Positions 10,264 through 24,029 of a stretch of 64,000 nt of DNA are shown here, in pieces. Numbering within the stretch: the stretch's first letter is position 1; each line of letters begins with the position of its first letter. The notes under the pieces are model-generated. The model was not told the DNA's origin. It worked only from the letters and a program-made list of their open reading frames with translations, and made no database searches. Position numbers and translations under genes: made by a program. This stretch comes from Ichthyophthirius multifiliis (taxonomy: Eukaryota; Ciliophora; Oligohymenophorea; Hymenostomatida): positions 62,001 to 126,000 of the forward strand of contig NW_004086000.1 in NCBI RefSeq assembly GCF_000220395.1, given 5' to 3'.

Positions 10264-13187
10264 TCACTATTTTTTTTTTTCTAATATTAAAACAAAACAG
10301 AATTTTCCATTTAAATAATTTCATTATCAACATTATCTTATACATTTTTTCCATTCACAAATTTTTATTAAAAGCATTTCATTTAATTATTATCAAATTT
10401 CCCTTTCCCAAAAGAATGAGAAACAGCATTCATTAATCCCAACTTCTACAATAAACTGAAACTTCCATATGAAGCAGGTGTCTATCCGAAATCATTTACG
10501 GCATTAAGATCACCACCATTTAAAGGAAATTTAGAATAATGCTTTCATGTACACTTTGAAAGGCTATATGTAAGGGAGTATTCGAGTTTTAGCATTTAAT
10601 ATTAACGTCAGCACCTGATTTTAACAAAAATTTAACAAATTCATCGTCTTTTTTTTTAGTTACGTAATATAGTGGTGTATTTTTTTTTTCATCTTGAATA
10701 TTTATGTCTCTAGGGTAAAAAATATAACCGGAATTTTTCACCACTAAAAGATTGCCTTATTTTGCTGCGTTAATTAGTTTTTTTTATTTAATTAAAAGTC
10801 CTACTTTTTTTTCAGAAATGTAACTTCTTTATGTATTATTAGTTTGATATTAGATACTTTCTGTAAATCTGGTACTTTATGGTTCATCTTGTAAAATTAA
10901 AGAAGATTTTTTTAAATTATTATTTTTTTTAAATGAATTATTTGTTAAAATTGTAAGTTTTTCTTAAAGGGAATTTTTATGTCTTTTTTATTGTTTTTAA
11001 TTAGATTATTGAGTATTAATAGAGTTTTATTAATTGTTTTATTATTAATAATTATAATCATTAAATGTTAAACAATAGTTAATTTTTTTTCTTTTTTTAA
11101 AAGCAGATAATTATTCTTCTTCTCCAACTTTTTATTATGACTTTTTTTATTTAAATTGGTCTTTTATGAATTACATTAAAGCTTTATTTTCTTCGTGTTA
11201 TTTTAAAGATTTTAGAACTTTTTTTTCCTCTTTTTCTCTCGAATTTTAAAGTAAATTTCTATATTTTTTTACTTATAAATACTTTTTAATCCATTTTTAG
11301 ATTATTATACAGGCTTGTTATTATATTTCCTTATTTGTTGTTTTCGTTTATGTATTTATCTCCTCATCATTTTATGTAAAGGCGAAAATATTATTATTTT
11401 CTAAAGAAGGTCCATTACTGTAAAAATTAATAAAATGCTTTTTATAACAAGTTTATTCTTTTTCTTTTATTTTCCTTTTATATTAATTACTTAACTTTTT
11501 TTAAATATATAATTATTTTATATGTTTTTCATCATAAACAGTTTTTTTTAGAATTTTTTGATTATTTTCTTGTAATTAATTTATGTTTTAAAGTCCCATT
11601 ATTAACTTTATTTAATTTTTTTTAGTTTTTAATTTTTTTTTTTTTTTTTACTTTTGAACTTGGATGATATGTATTTTATGATTATTTTATAGTTATAATA
11701 TTTTGTTAGTATTTATTATTATTATCTTAAGCGGTAAAGAAAAGTTTTTTTTGTTAAATTTTTTAAAGATCTTCTTAATTCTAATTAAATTATTTCTAAT
11801 TCAAAGGCTCTTTCTAAAAAAAAGATTCAGATTTTTTAAAGGCTACTTTTTTTTTAAGTTAAATTATGAAATGTCTAACAAAATAATTATTTTTGATTTT
11901 TTAAATATGCGTAATATTATCGAGAACATTCGAGAGTTTTTTTTTTATTTTTTCCAATTATTATTTTTGGTATTTTTTTTTAACTTTTTTTTAAATTTAA
12001 ACTTTTATGTTTTATAAAACATTAAAATCTTTTTATTTTTCTTTATTTTCTTATAATTTCTATTACAAAAAAATTGTCCTTTATTTTTTAAATTCTTAAA
12101 GAATATTTACATATTAATTTATTATATTATCTGAAATTGCCAACTCGATTTTTTGTATTTCCTATATGTTTATTTCATCTATTAATTTCTAAATTACGTT
12201 TTTATTTTAATTCTATGTTAATAATTTACTCGTATTTATCATAAAAATTTCCTCTTTTTAGGTTAGAATATCTCCTTCTTTTTATTTTTAAATTAGAAGT
12301 TCTCTATATAAATCTAGTTTTTCATAAACGCAGAGTTGTTCTTTTTTAATTGGTAAAATTGAGATATGAAAAAAGTTGTTTTTTTTGCTTTTTTTGGTAT
12401 ATTTTTATTTATTTTCATTTTCTAATTATTAAAAAGTTTTCTCGAATTTTTCATTCCAAAAAATTTTTTAATTTTAATCATTTTTTTCATCGTCTTAGGC
12501 AAGAAACTAATTTAAAAAAAGTGAATTTTTTTCATGTAAAATATCAAACAAACACATCCTTAATTTAGGTTTTAATTCATCATATTATGTTTTTACATTT
12601 ACCCATTAAAAAAGATTTTTTTCAATACTTTTTTTTTGGAATTTTTATTATTCTGTCTTTTCTTGTTTTAAATTAATTTACATTCTACTATCTATTTTTT
12701 CTAGTAAAAATTATATTTATTCACTCATACTTTATTTTATTTATTAAATTAAATAATTTTCTTTCTATTCTTAGTTTTTTAGTTTTTCTAAATAATTCTT
12801 ATTTATATTAAATTTACTAATTATTTTATCTGTACTCAACTACATATATTATTCATTTTCATTTATAAAATCTTGAATTAACTCCACTAAATAATTTATA
12901 TTATCACTTTTAATGCTTTTCTTTAAATTCATTGTTAAACTCCTTTAAATAAGACTTTATTTTTTATTTTCATTATTTTGTATTTAATCATTTTTTCTGT
13001 TAAATTTTATATTTTAAGTTAATTTAAATTAATCTTTTTAACGACGCGCAGATAAAATTTTTCGGGAAAAAAGGCTCTATTTATGTTCAAAAGATTAAAA
13101 ATATTAAAATCTACTATGAATATTTTAATATGTATCTAATCCTTTAAATTCAATTATATTATCTAATGATTTAGTTATTTTTTTCAT
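10264..13187 (-). CDS. Coiled-coil protein with C-terminal ankyrin repeats
   Basis: The start ATG at 13187-13185 gives MKKITKSLDNIIEFKGLDTY. A long, highly charged Lys/Glu/Asn/Gln-rich coiled-coil region follows (for example PIKKEQLCVYEKLDLYRELL near 12.3 kb). Near the C-terminus are ankyrin repeats: INAAKQGNLLVV, DEKKNTPLYYV, FVKFLLKSGADVNIK with NTPLHIAFQ, then GGDLNAVNDFGQTPASYGS. The product is about 970 residues. Ankyrin repeats bind partner proteins and no enzymatic motif is seen. The frame shifts between HESIILNFL and NGGDLNAV at about 10519-10527, where one missing T would explain it. The stop TGA is at 10266-10264. The gene lies downstream of and parallel to the glucosidase gene, 225 bp away. 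The central part was not checked codon by codon and may hold introns. Confidence 0.75.
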
Positions 13188-13291
13188 TAAATATATGCCC
13201 AAATATATAATTTAATAAAGTATAAAAATAATATATACAATAAATAAAAACTAAAATAAAAAACAAAACAAAATTAAAAATAAAAATCATA

Positions 13292-13342
13292 AATAAAAAT
13301 AAAAATAAAAATAAAAATAAAAATAAAAATAAAAATAAAAAT
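13292..13342. repeat. (AAAAAT)n microsatellite
   Basis: About eight copies of a 6-bp A-rich unit in the spacer between the glucosidase stop and the ankyrin gene start. The rest of this 225-bp spacer is also A-rich simple sequence. Confidence 0.8.
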
Positions 13343-13412
13343 ATAAATAAAATTAAAAAAATAAAAAAAAATAAAAAATAAAAAAAAATCCATTATAAAT
13401 AATATATATAAA

Positions 13413-15790
13413 TCAATAATTTTCATTATTTATTAAAGCTATAATAGATGTCCAACCAGTAAAAGGATAAGAATGTGTCCCAAATCCATTCTAATTATAA
13501 TTTTCATAAAAATATCCATCCCTTTCAAATGTTCCACAAACTAATTAAATTAAATTATCCCTTAATTTATTATATAAACTAGCAACATTTTAATTTTCAA
13601 AATAATATTATTTTAAACCTTTTAAAACTAAATAATTAATATGAATCCAAATTGGTCCTGTCCAATAATTCTACCCTTTTTCGAAAAAATAATCGTTTTT
13701 AGCTAAACTTCTAAGTCCATATTTTGTCCAAAGAACATTCTCATTTTATATGTGTTAAACAATAGTCTCTAATTCTAAAGTATCTTAATTGATAAGTCCT
13801 AAGGCTAAAGGCAATATATTTGGGTATCCGAAATGAGAACTAAATTATAATTATTTATTATTTTTAGAAAAAAGCAGGTCTTTAAAAAGATTATCTTTCG
13901 AATCTAAAAAATATTTATAAGTTGCTTCTTTAATATCTTATTATATATTCTTATAATAAGCTTATTTTTCTACATTATTCAATTTCTCGAATAATTCTTT
14001 AAGTACATATGCAAAATAATACATCCAACTTTAAGCATCAATATGTCCTATAGGCTAATATTAAGGTAAATATTAATCGTTTCTGGGATAATCATCCATA
14101 CCACTATTAAAAGATTATTTTAAACCTCCATTTTGGTCCCACCATTTGAAAACGAAACTTTCATTTTTTTTTCAAATATATCAATATCGTTTATCATTTA
14201 AGTTCTCATATACCATTAAAACCATTTTTCTATTTTTTCAACATAACCTTCATTTTATAATTCTTTTATAATATCCATATGTTCACGGATAAAAAAATCT
14301 ATAGTTAAAATTAAAGATGGTGGATTTCCATCACGATTATCTTTCCATAAAAATTCGGGACAATTACACAATTTCTCGGCTTCTTCCCCTCTCGTTTGTT
14401 CGCGGCAAATCCAGCCGTCTTCTGTCATTGTGTCTAACCAGCTTTTTATTATTTCCTTAGATATATTTTCCTCGAATTTGCTAGCTATGGCATTATGAAA
14501 ACCATCATCCCATAAAAATGACCAACTGAATCTTTACCTTGAAGGCGTAAAACTAAATATTGGTTTAGGGATTTAGTCTTTTTTTAAAAAAAATTAAAAA
14601 TATAAATGACATATGTATATTTTATTTTTTTACTATGATTAATTTATAATAATTTTAATTAGCCATATTTAAAACTTAGGCCTCCAAAAAGATTGGAAAC
14701 AGCAGAAACAGTACATTTTTGTAAGTTTTATTAACTTTTTAATTTCTTTTATATATTCTCATTATATCTTTGGATTAAAATTTCTTCGATGTTGTAATTT
14801 TTTTTTTTTTCTTCCAAAAATTCCTCTTTTAAAAATTCTTTAATATTTGATGAATATTTTATATTAATTTCGTAATTTTCTTAAGGCTGAAAAGTAAATT
14901 ATAAGAAAAGAAGGTAATTTTTTTAGCCTTCTTAGCATATATTATTTTCTAAAATTAGTTTATGTTTATTTTAAGGAATATTTTTTATATTATTTGATAT
15001 ATCCCAGCTTTTATAATTATAAAAACTACTATTTTTTTCGCAAATACTTTAAAATGAAAACACATCGTTTTAATCTAAATTAACTATTTTCTCACCGTTA
15101 TTTTAAAGTACATAAAAATAAAAAATTCCTTCTTAAAAAACACGTCCTTTTTGGCTATATTTTTTTACTATTTTTACATCAAAAATCGATTTTTGAATTT
15201 CGAAAAAATCTATTTTTTCATTTTACTCATTTTAATTATAAAACTCCTTCCCTATACTAAAAATAACGCTTTATTTTTATCCTGTTTTTTTTATTTTATT
15301 TATAAAAATCCATTCTTGTAAATTTTATTCTGCGGAAGTTTTAATAAAAGTACTATTTAAAAAAACATGTTTTTTTGTCTTAAATCTCAAAAACAGAAAA
15401 AGAGTGCCCATTATTACATAAGAAATTGAAATTTATGTCTTTTTCAGCATTTTTATCTCTGTAATTTAAAAGCAATTAGTTATAGGTTGATGTTATGTAA
15501 CTTAAGCTTATAGTTAATGGGTTTATATCCTTTTGGGTTAATGATAATATTAGTTAAGGTTTGTAATGCCCCCATAGTAATGTTTATTCGTTTATTGGAA
15601 ATTCTTTTGGGGTTATCTCAAAGACTTTTAATAATGAAAGGCTTTAGTTTAGACTATTTTATTCTTATATTTATAATTATTAAAGATCTTATGAATTATC
15701 TTTGTTTTTTTTTATATTTTTATTATTGGAGTTATTTTTTAATACTATTGTTTGGATTGTTATATAGAATAATAAAAGTAAAATTAACAT
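13413..15790 (-). CDS. MOGS: Mannosyl-oligosaccharide glucosidase (glucosidase I, GH63)
   Basis: This ER enzyme removes the terminal glucose from N-glycans after transfer to protein. The start ATG at 15790-15788 gives an N-terminal signal anchor (MLILLLLFYITIQTIVL). LLWGHYKP is the family's N-terminal motif. The (alpha/alpha)6 domain shows CTVSAVSNLFGGLSFKYG, FTPSRQRFSWSFLWDDGFHN with the acidic catalytic region, and near the end YWTGPIWIHINYLVLKGL and PFTGWTSIIA. The product is about 770 residues, near the usual 800. One intron at 14578-14633 (56 nt) joins INH to QIPKPIF in phase. The stop TGA is at 13415-13413. The order signal anchor, beta-rich N-domain, catalytic domain is as in yeast Cwh41. 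Confidence 0.93.
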
Positions 15791-16264
15791 AATAAATAAA
15801 ACATATTTTTTGCTTCGCTTTTTATTTAATATTTGCTAGTCTTCTTAGTATATATTTATTATTTATTATTGCCTTGAAATTAAGTTTTATATTTCTTATT
15901 AGCTTGTTTGCATTTTTTTTATTAAATTAAAAAATTAATAATAATCAACTTTTTAATTTAAAAATATAAAAATAACAAAATTAATTTTTTTATAATTTAA
16001 AAATAATACATTTTATAATTTAAAAATTATATATTTTATAATTTAAAAATTATATTTTTTATAAAAAAAAAGAAAACAAAACAAAAATTAGTCTTAAATT
16101 AAAAATATATAACTTATTTAAGTTTTATTACTTTTTTAATTTTATAATTTTTTTAATAAAACATTATTTTTTATTTTATGGTCAATTATATACTTCCTAA
16201 ATAAATAAAAAGTGTATTAATTTTGATTTATAAATAAATATATAAAAAATTACTAAAAAAAAAA
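15791..16264. other. Spacer between divergent genes
   Basis: A+T-rich spacer between the start of the glucosidase gene (minus) and the start of the coiled-coil gene (plus). It includes three near-identical copies of TTTTATAATTTAAAAATTATA at about 15980-16060. No gene seen. Confidence 0.5.
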
Positions 16265-17063
16265 ATGATATACAATCAATAATTAAACTAATAAATAAAT
16301 TAATTTCTTTATAACAAACATCATTTGTTTTAATAAAATTAATATAATAACCAATCTTTATCTACAGATCGCTAAATATAAAGCGATAGGTGTTCATTTA
16401 TTACAAATAATAGAATTTAATAAAAAGATTATAAGAAAAAGAATTCTAAGCCTAAAATATATTAAAATAGTTAAATTTTAATATTTTATAATTTTTTAAT
16501 ACAAAAAAAAATAAAAAAAATAGATTAATAAAGTACAAGTAAATTATATAAAAATGATTTGTTTGAATCCATAAAAAAATAACTTTAAGGCTCGCCCTAA
16601 TAAAGCTAAAGTCAAAAATCAAATGAATAATCATTACATAGTTAATTAAAAGTTTTACTTATTTAATAAGGTTAGGCAAATTAATAACATTAATTCATGA
16701 TTAGTTAGTTATAATAATAAATTATTGAATTACAAAATGAAATGAAAGTTAATAATAAAAGCTAAGAAACACAAATCAATTAGTTAAATTATATTATAAA
16801 CAATTAATAGAAATAAATTTTATTTGAGTAATAAAAATAATAAAGATTGGAAGAAGAATATAAATAAAAATGCCTTTTAATTGAAAAATAATAATAAACT
16901 ATATAAAACAGAAATGATTAAATAATTTAAGTATTTATTTTAAAGATATATTAACTATTATTACTTTTATTTTTTTTGAAAATAAAAAAAGTTATAAAAA
17001 TAAATTGAAACATTAAATATAAAACAAGAAAATAATAAATAACTTTAAGAAGATAATGTATGA
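16265..17063 (+). CDS. Glutamine-rich coiled-coil protein, unknown function
   Basis: Three exons: 16265-16469, 16524-16930 and 16992-17063, with introns of 54 and 61 nt, both in phase; 227 residues. The first third is Q/N/S-rich and probably disordered. From about residue 110 it is a continuous coiled coil with heptad character (SQLQQQIIELQNEMKVNNKS, LEEEYKQKCLLIEKQQQ, LQKQIETLNIKQENNKQLQ), ending in TGA. The glutamines are written almost entirely with TAA and TAG. No membrane segment or known domain is visible. It could be a basal-body or cytoskeletal linker, but nothing in the sequence proves this. Confidence 0.75.
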
Positions 17064-17245
17064 TAAAAATTAAAATATTCTCTACTTTTTATATCATCAA
17101 AAAACAAAAAATTAATTTAATAATTAAAATTATTTTAATAAAATATAAATAATTATTTTTATTTTTTATATATTATAAATAATAAATATAATTTGAATCA
17201 AATATTTATTAGTTAATATTATTTATAGTATTTTTTTAATAAAAA

Positions 17246-18010
17246 TCATTTTTTACTTTACTTGTCTAAACATAATCTCAAAGCCTAATTTTCTGTGATT
17301 AAAGTAAAGGTTAAATCTTAAAAAAATTAAACTTTTCCTTTCATAATATTATAATCTACCAAAGCAATTTTTAATTTAATTAATTTCTTTAATAAGTTTA
17401 TTATATTTTAAATATGCTATTATATATAAGAATTATATATTTTATAAAACGAGAGTATTTAAATTTTAATTATTATAATTTAGTAATGTTTAATAAGTAT
17501 AAAATTATTTTATTTTTTATGTGTATAGTAGATTTTAAATTTCTATTTTTTTGAAATAAAATTATATATTTAGATTTTATCTTATTTTTGTTACTTTTTA
17601 AATTTCGACTTGGGTGTTTAAAATTTATTTGATTTTCCTTTAAATTACTTCAAGTTTTAAACTTTTTTTGTAATTCTTGTTATTATATAATATTTTCAAA
17701 TTAATATTATTTAAAAAAACCTTAATTTTCAAATATTTAATAATAACTTAAATTTTTTTTTCATTTCTTCATCTCAAAGAAATTTTTAAATTAAAATTAC
17801 TAATTTTATTCTAATGATTAGTCTCAAATTATCAAAATTTATTATTTATGCTATTAAATCTCAGCTTTTTTATAAAATTTATTAAATAAAAGTTTTGTAT
17901 TTTTCTACACTTTTCAGATAAAATGATATTTAATATTAATTATTACGAAATTAATTTAAAAATGTGAAATTATGTTAAATTAAGATTAATTAAGTATTAT
18001 GAATTCGAAG
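17246..18010 (-). CDS. Poorly resolved gene, unknown function
   Basis: A minus-strand 3' end is likely: IALVDYNIMKGKVQFFQDL then TENQALRLCLDKQSKK and TGA at 17248-17246. Upstream, another frame reads as a lysine-rich helical protein (LKLEVIQRKIKQILNTQVEI, LIKEINQIK). The two would join if the short A run at about 17370 had one base fewer. The start, the exon structure and the upstream limit given here are uncertain. No family is recognised. Confidence 0.35.
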
Positions 18011-18774
18011 TTTTATTATAAATTTAAATTTTATTATCTAAGTTTAAATTACACTGATTAATTATATTATGAAATTAAAAACTATTTTATTTTGTATCAT
18101 ATATATAATTCAGATATTAAAATTTAAAATATTTATAATTAATAAGAAAAAAAAAAAAAAAATTAAAATTATATTTTATATAGAATATATAGAAGAAATA
18201 TTTTATATTTATATTATTTATAAAAATATAAGTGTAAAAATTATCAATTTTATAAATGTTATATAAAATTATATATTTTATATAATATATATATATATAT
18301 AAATTTATATTATTTTATATTTTTATCCTTTATTTTATTTTTATTTTAAATATTTTTTATTTTTATTTTTATTATATTAATTTTCTAAATATTAATATTT
18401 TATTACTATTTAATTTTAATATTATTAACTATATATGTTAAAGATAATATTTTAATTACAATTTATTAATATTTAAAATTTATTATATTTGCTATTGATT
18501 TAAAATTTATAAAGTTTATTTTTAAAAAATTAAGATATAATATATAAAATATAAATATGTTTAAGATATATATATATAAAATAATATTTTATATATATAA
18601 TTTATATTTTTATAATATTTTTCTTTTTAATTAAATAAAATATATATTATTTATAAATAATTAATTTATAATTAATAAATTTTAATAATAAATAAAGAAT
18701 TCTTATTATTAGAAAACTTTAAATATTATTTTTATTTTTTATAATTTTTTTTATATAAAAAAAATATAATGCTA
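18011..18774. other. Gene-free, low-complexity region
   Basis: Simple A/T sequence with TATA-type tracts. The weak open stretches here have only Ile, Lys, Asn, Tyr and Phe and no protein-like features. Confidence 0.5.
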
Positions 18775-19984
18775 TCATTTCAATAAACTAGATAAAACCT
18801 AATTAAATCCACTAGTGTCCCCTTATTCTTCAAATGAGAAATAAATAGTAGCTATTTTCGATAATATCTATATAATATTTATTAAAAAAAATATATATAT
18901 ATATTTAAGTTATTTAAAATATTTACTTTTTAAAATGATTTATCTTTTTTTATGATTGGTTCATATTTATTATTTAATTTAATATATGCTTTTCTACTTC
19001 TTAGTTTGCATGCTCTTATCAAATATTCTTATTTAAATTAATATATAAATTATAAATTAATAAATTATTAATATATATTAATTAATCTATATATATATAT
19101 TTATTTATATATTTTATTCACATGTAAAATTAAATAAAGGAGTGTCATTTTCAAATTTAAAGTAAATTTTAAAAGCTTCTTCTACTTTTTTATTAACTAA
19201 TTTCCTTAATATTTTTAAATTCATGTTATATATAAAATAAAAATATAAACAAAAAGATACAAAAAAATATATCTGCAGACTAAAAATTCAATTTCAACAT
19301 CATTTTCGTTTTTATTTAATTTTTAAATCCATTTAGTTAACAAATTAATTGAAAAATCTATATCATCTAAAAAAATAATATATTTTTATGCCAAATGATA
19401 AAGTCCATTATTAAATAAATCGATTCCTACAACTTTACATATTTCTAAATCTCCAATAAATAATCTTTTTTTATAAAATAAATTTTTAATATATATATAT
19501 ATATTTATTTTACTCTTTTAATAATTTATTAGCCAATTATATTTTTTGTTAATTTTAAGGAAACATAGAATAAATAGATAATAAATGACCTTTAAAATAA
19601 TAAAAAAAATTGAAACTAATTTATTTACTTTTAAGATTTTCATTTATAAATTCTCGATTATCCTTAACTAAATCAAAAATATTTTATATTAAATCATATG
19701 ATTCTTGAACGTCTTTAAAGTTTAATAAATTCTTAATCCCTTCAATAAGCAAATATATTGCTTCTTGCGTTTTTTTCATTTATTATTATCTTTTTTTTAT
19801 TAATTTTTTAAATTAAAAATATTTTATATTACCGTAATGAAAGTGATTTTATTTTTTAAGAAAATTCATAAAATTTTTGATCTTCTAGTAATGGTTTGTG
19901 TTTATCGATAGTCTGGAATTTTATATATAAAATATAATTTGATTTATATGGTAAGTTTACTTATTATATTTTGTTGGTATCCAT
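18775..19984 (-). CDS. GET4: GET4/TRC35 homologue (tail-anchored protein insertion)
   Basis: GET4 is the helical-repeat partner of GET5 in the complex that hands tail-anchored proteins to GET3/TRC40 for insertion into the ER. The start ATG is at 19984 (MDTNKIQQ, exon 19961-19984), followed by exon 19833-19912 and a third beginning at 19789; the joins are in phase. The N-terminus reads LLEDQKFYEFSQKIKSLSLR then EAIYLLIEGIKNLL, the family's first helical repeats. LVNKKVEEAFKIYFKFEND with PLFNFTQYLIRACKLRSRKA and YEPIIKKDKSFQ matches the conserved C-terminal half. The end, IYFSFEEQGDTSGFNQVL, corresponds to the family's C-terminal FFG...GGLL region. At least three further introns carry (AT)n tracts. 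Exon borders between 18.85 and 19.5 kb are approximate. Confidence 0.8.
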
Positions 19985-20558
19985 TTTTGTATTAAATATA
20001 TATAGTTTTATTTTTTAATTTCTATTTTACTTATAAATATTTAAATTATAAAAATATAAATATATTTGTATATTTAAATATATATATTTATTTACTTAAT
20101 GTTATAGAAACTTATTTCTTAAGTTTTTATTTATAATTTAAGAATATTATATAAAAATTATATTTTTATTATATATATGTTTTATTTTTTGGAATAATTT
20201 TGTTTTGTTTGTTTTGTAATATTTATTTTTTATTTAAAAAAATACCAAAAAATTAGAATTTTTATTAAAAAAATCTTTTAAAAAAATTTTAAAATATAAG
20301 TATAAATCTAGAATTTTCTTTATACAAAAATAAATACTAAATATATAAAATAAATAATAGTACTTTTATAATATATTGATTTTCATTATTTTTTTTAATT
20401 ATAATATTTTATTTAAAAAATATATAAAATAAATTATTAATGTTTCTTGTTATCTTTAGTTAATGTGAATTTAATAAATATAAATTTATCAAAACATAAA
20501 TAAAAAAAGATTTTTGATTTTAATTAATTTAATATTAAAAAGTAGAATAAAAAAATTA
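19985..20558. other. Spacer between divergent genes
   Basis: A+T-rich spacer between the divergent starts of GET4 and methionine aminopeptidase. No gene or RNA is visible. Confidence 0.5.
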
Positions 20559-21804
20559 ATGTTAAAAACAATCAAAAAAGCTCCAATATTATTAAAATAA
20601 AATACTAATATTGATTATTCATAATATAAAATACCACCATATTATCAAACGAAACCCATATTATAAGTATTTTTTAATAAAATAAGTAAAAAAATAGTAA
20701 TTAAAAAAAAAAAAAGAATGAATATCCTCAAACTCCAAAATTAAAAATTCCATAGAATATCTCAAGACCTGAATACTTAAGTATTTAAAATATATTTTAA
20801 TTTTCCAAAATAAATAAAGATTAACTAAATCCCATATATGGATTATATTCTGGACCACCTGTAAAGCACGATAAGGAAACAATAAATCGTAAATATACAT
20901 ATAATAAAATATATAATTTTCTATTAAAAAAAATGTCTTAATGGTTTAAAAATAAATGAAAAAATATTATTAATTTTTATTATTTATGTATAAAAATGAA
21001 TTTATTTTAATATATATTATTTTAAAAAAACTTATATGTAGGAATTATTTATCTATTATTAAAAAAGGTTTAAGAAAAGCAGGTAAACTAGCAAGTGATG
21101 CGTTAAAATATATACAAAAATAAATTAAAGAGGGAATAACAACTGATGATATCGATAAAATTTGCCACGAATTCATAATTAAAAACGGCGCATATCCCAC
21201 ATGCTTAGGATTTAATAATTACCCTAAAACTATATGTACGAGTGTCAATGAAGTTTTATGTCATGGAATTCCTGATTAAAGACCTTTAGAAAATGGTGAT
21301 TATTTAAATTTGGATATTTCTTTATATTTAAATGGAGTACATGGCGATACCTCCATAATGATATAAATAGGGGAAAAAGTTCACCCAGAAATTTAGAAAC
21401 TAATAAAAACTACTCAATAAGCTCTATATGAAAGTATAAAAATATGTTAACCAGGTAATAAATTTAGATAAATAGGAAGCATTTGTTAAAATATAGCTAA
21501 TAAAAATAAATTTTTTACTTAAGAATTATTTTCAGGACATGGAATCGGGCACTTATTACATTTACCACCTGTTATTTATCATTGTAAAAAAACGTAAATG
21601 GAAAGTCCCTATGTAATGGAAGAAGGGATGGTTTTTACTATAGAACCTATTTTTACTATGTAGTTTTAAGATTGCTTTATTTGGGAAGATTAATTTACTG
21701 TAGTTTCGCCTTTTAATCCATCAGCTTAATGGGAACATACTGTTTTAGTTACTGATAGTGGATACGAAGTACTTACTCAAAGAAGTGATGAAATTATTTT
21801 TTGA
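20559..21804 (+). CDS. Methionine aminopeptidase type 1, probably mitochondrial
   Basis: Removes the initiator methionine from new proteins. All five metal ligands of the pita-bread fold are visible: the two Asp in [15 protein letters not shown], His in GHGIGHLLH, Glu in FTIEPIF and Glu in [27 protein letters not shown] is the substrate-pocket region. The N-terminus ([15 protein letters not shown]) is basic and amphipathic like a mitochondrial presequence, and [11 protein letters not shown] matches the linker of MAP1D-type enzymes. Exons: 20559-20666, 20717-20780, 20820-20888 and 21042-21804. The last junction leaves the frame one base off until the A6 run at 21061-21066, where one extra A restores [14 protein letters not shown]. 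This could instead be a wrong splice site. Its stop is 178 bp from the MCM8 start, on the same strand. Confidence 0.9.
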
Positions 21805-21982
21805 ATAATAAATATATATATAATTAAATATTATATATATATATATATGATTTATTTTTTGTATCTAAATGTTTATAGTTTATATTTAAAAAAAAAAAAT
21901 ATTTGTAAAATTTGATACTATATATACTAAATTTATAATTATTTCTTAAGAAATTTTTATATATTAAATATTTAATAAAAAT

Positions 21983-22078
21983 ATGCAAACAAATTATGAT
22001 AATGATAATTAATAATTTAAATTATAAATGGTACAATACTATGAAGAATATTTTAATGATAATATAGATTAATTTAAA

Positions 22079-22162
<84 letters not shown>

Positions 22163-23969
22163 TTATATTTATTTTAATTATTTATATTAAAAGCATGAAA
22201 ATCCTATACACATATCAATTTAAAAAATATATGAGATTTTCAAAAGTGACCGTGAGTTTTAATTAATATTTGACTGGCATCATATAAAGAATAAATCTTA
22301 TACTGAAGTTCATTTAGATTATCAGAAATTTATTCAAAATCCACATGTTTAATTAATTTAATTAGAAAAGATACATATTTAATAACTTTTGAATATTTTG
22401 AATTTGTCACTACATATAATAAGAAATTTAATAATATAAACAATTAAAGATTTTCATAAAAAATTAATAATATGTCGTTTATATAATGTTTTACCTGTAA
22501 TTTCTTTAGAAGATATAAATGCGAATTAAATTAATGAATTTATATCAATTAAAGGGTTAGTATTGAAGAGTTCTCCTATATAAATTTATATAAAAAGTAT
22601 AAATTTTACATGTTTAGACTGCAAAAGTAGTTTTTAGTAAAAATTTTAATATGGAATTTATTAAAATCCACAAAAATGTGAAAAAAAGAATTGCAAAAGT
22701 AATAAATTTAACCCAGATAAAACTTTTGCGAATTCCTCTTTTTTTTAAAGAATAAAAATATAAGAAATATAACAAGAAGATAAAGGAAGTGGAAAAATTC
22801 CGAGAAATCTAGACTGTGAATTAGGCGAAAATTTAGCCGGTTAAATCAATAATGGAGAAGTGGTTATTTTAAATGGATTTTTGAAAACTGAAGTAGTAGA
22901 TAATTCAGGGAATAATAAAAAAATGTAAGGAATTTAGTCTAATATTTTATACGTGAATTCTTTAATTAATGAAGATTCATCCTCTTTTTAGAAAAAAAAA
23001 TTTTAAAATACATAATAAAAATAATAAGAGTAAGAAGAAGACGAAGAATGTATTAATTTAGTTTAAAATTTATCTAATAATCCTTTAATTTTTTATATTT
23101 TAATTAAATCTTTATGTCCAACAATTTTCGGACATGAGTTAATTAAAGCAGGCCTTCTTTTGGCTATTTTGGGAGGTTCATAAGATTCTTAAAAGAGTAA
23201 TTTTTACAAAGAAAATGATAAAAATTAACTTAATTTTAGAACTGATTGTCATGTGCTACTTATAGGAGATCCGGGACTAGGAAAATCTTAATTATTGAAG
23301 TTTATAGCTAATATTTCATAGAGATCGATATATACTTCAGCAAGTAGTTCTTCAAATGCAGGACTTACAGTAAGTATTTGTAAAGATTAGATTACTGGGG
23401 AAAGTACTTTGGAAGCTGGGGCTCTTATTTTAAGTGATTAAGGAGTGTGTTGTATTGATGAGTTTGATAAAATGTAGTCAGAGCATTATATTTTATTAGA
23501 GGCTATGGAATAATAATCTGTTTCTTTAGCAAAAAGTGGAATTTTATGTAGTTTGTAAGCTAGATGTTCTATTATTGCAGCAGCTAATCCGAAAGATGGA
23601 CATTATAAGTTAATATAAATAAAAAGATATAAATATAAAATTATATTAACAAAAAATATAATAATAATAATATAAATATAATAATAAATATAAATATATT
23701 ATTAATAAAATATTTTTATATATTTATATATTTATATATTTATATATTTATATATTTATATATTTATATATAATTGTTATTTCTATATAGTAAATAGAAA
23801 AATGTTAAGGATAATATTAAAATTAGTAACGCAATTTTATCTAGATTTGATCTTATTTTTCTATTATTAGACAAATGTGATCCATTAAGGGACTAGAAAT
23901 TATCTGAACACGTTATGAAAGTAAATATATTTTAAAAATATGAAATATTTTAAATATTATAATTATATA

Positions 23970-24029
<60 letters not shown>

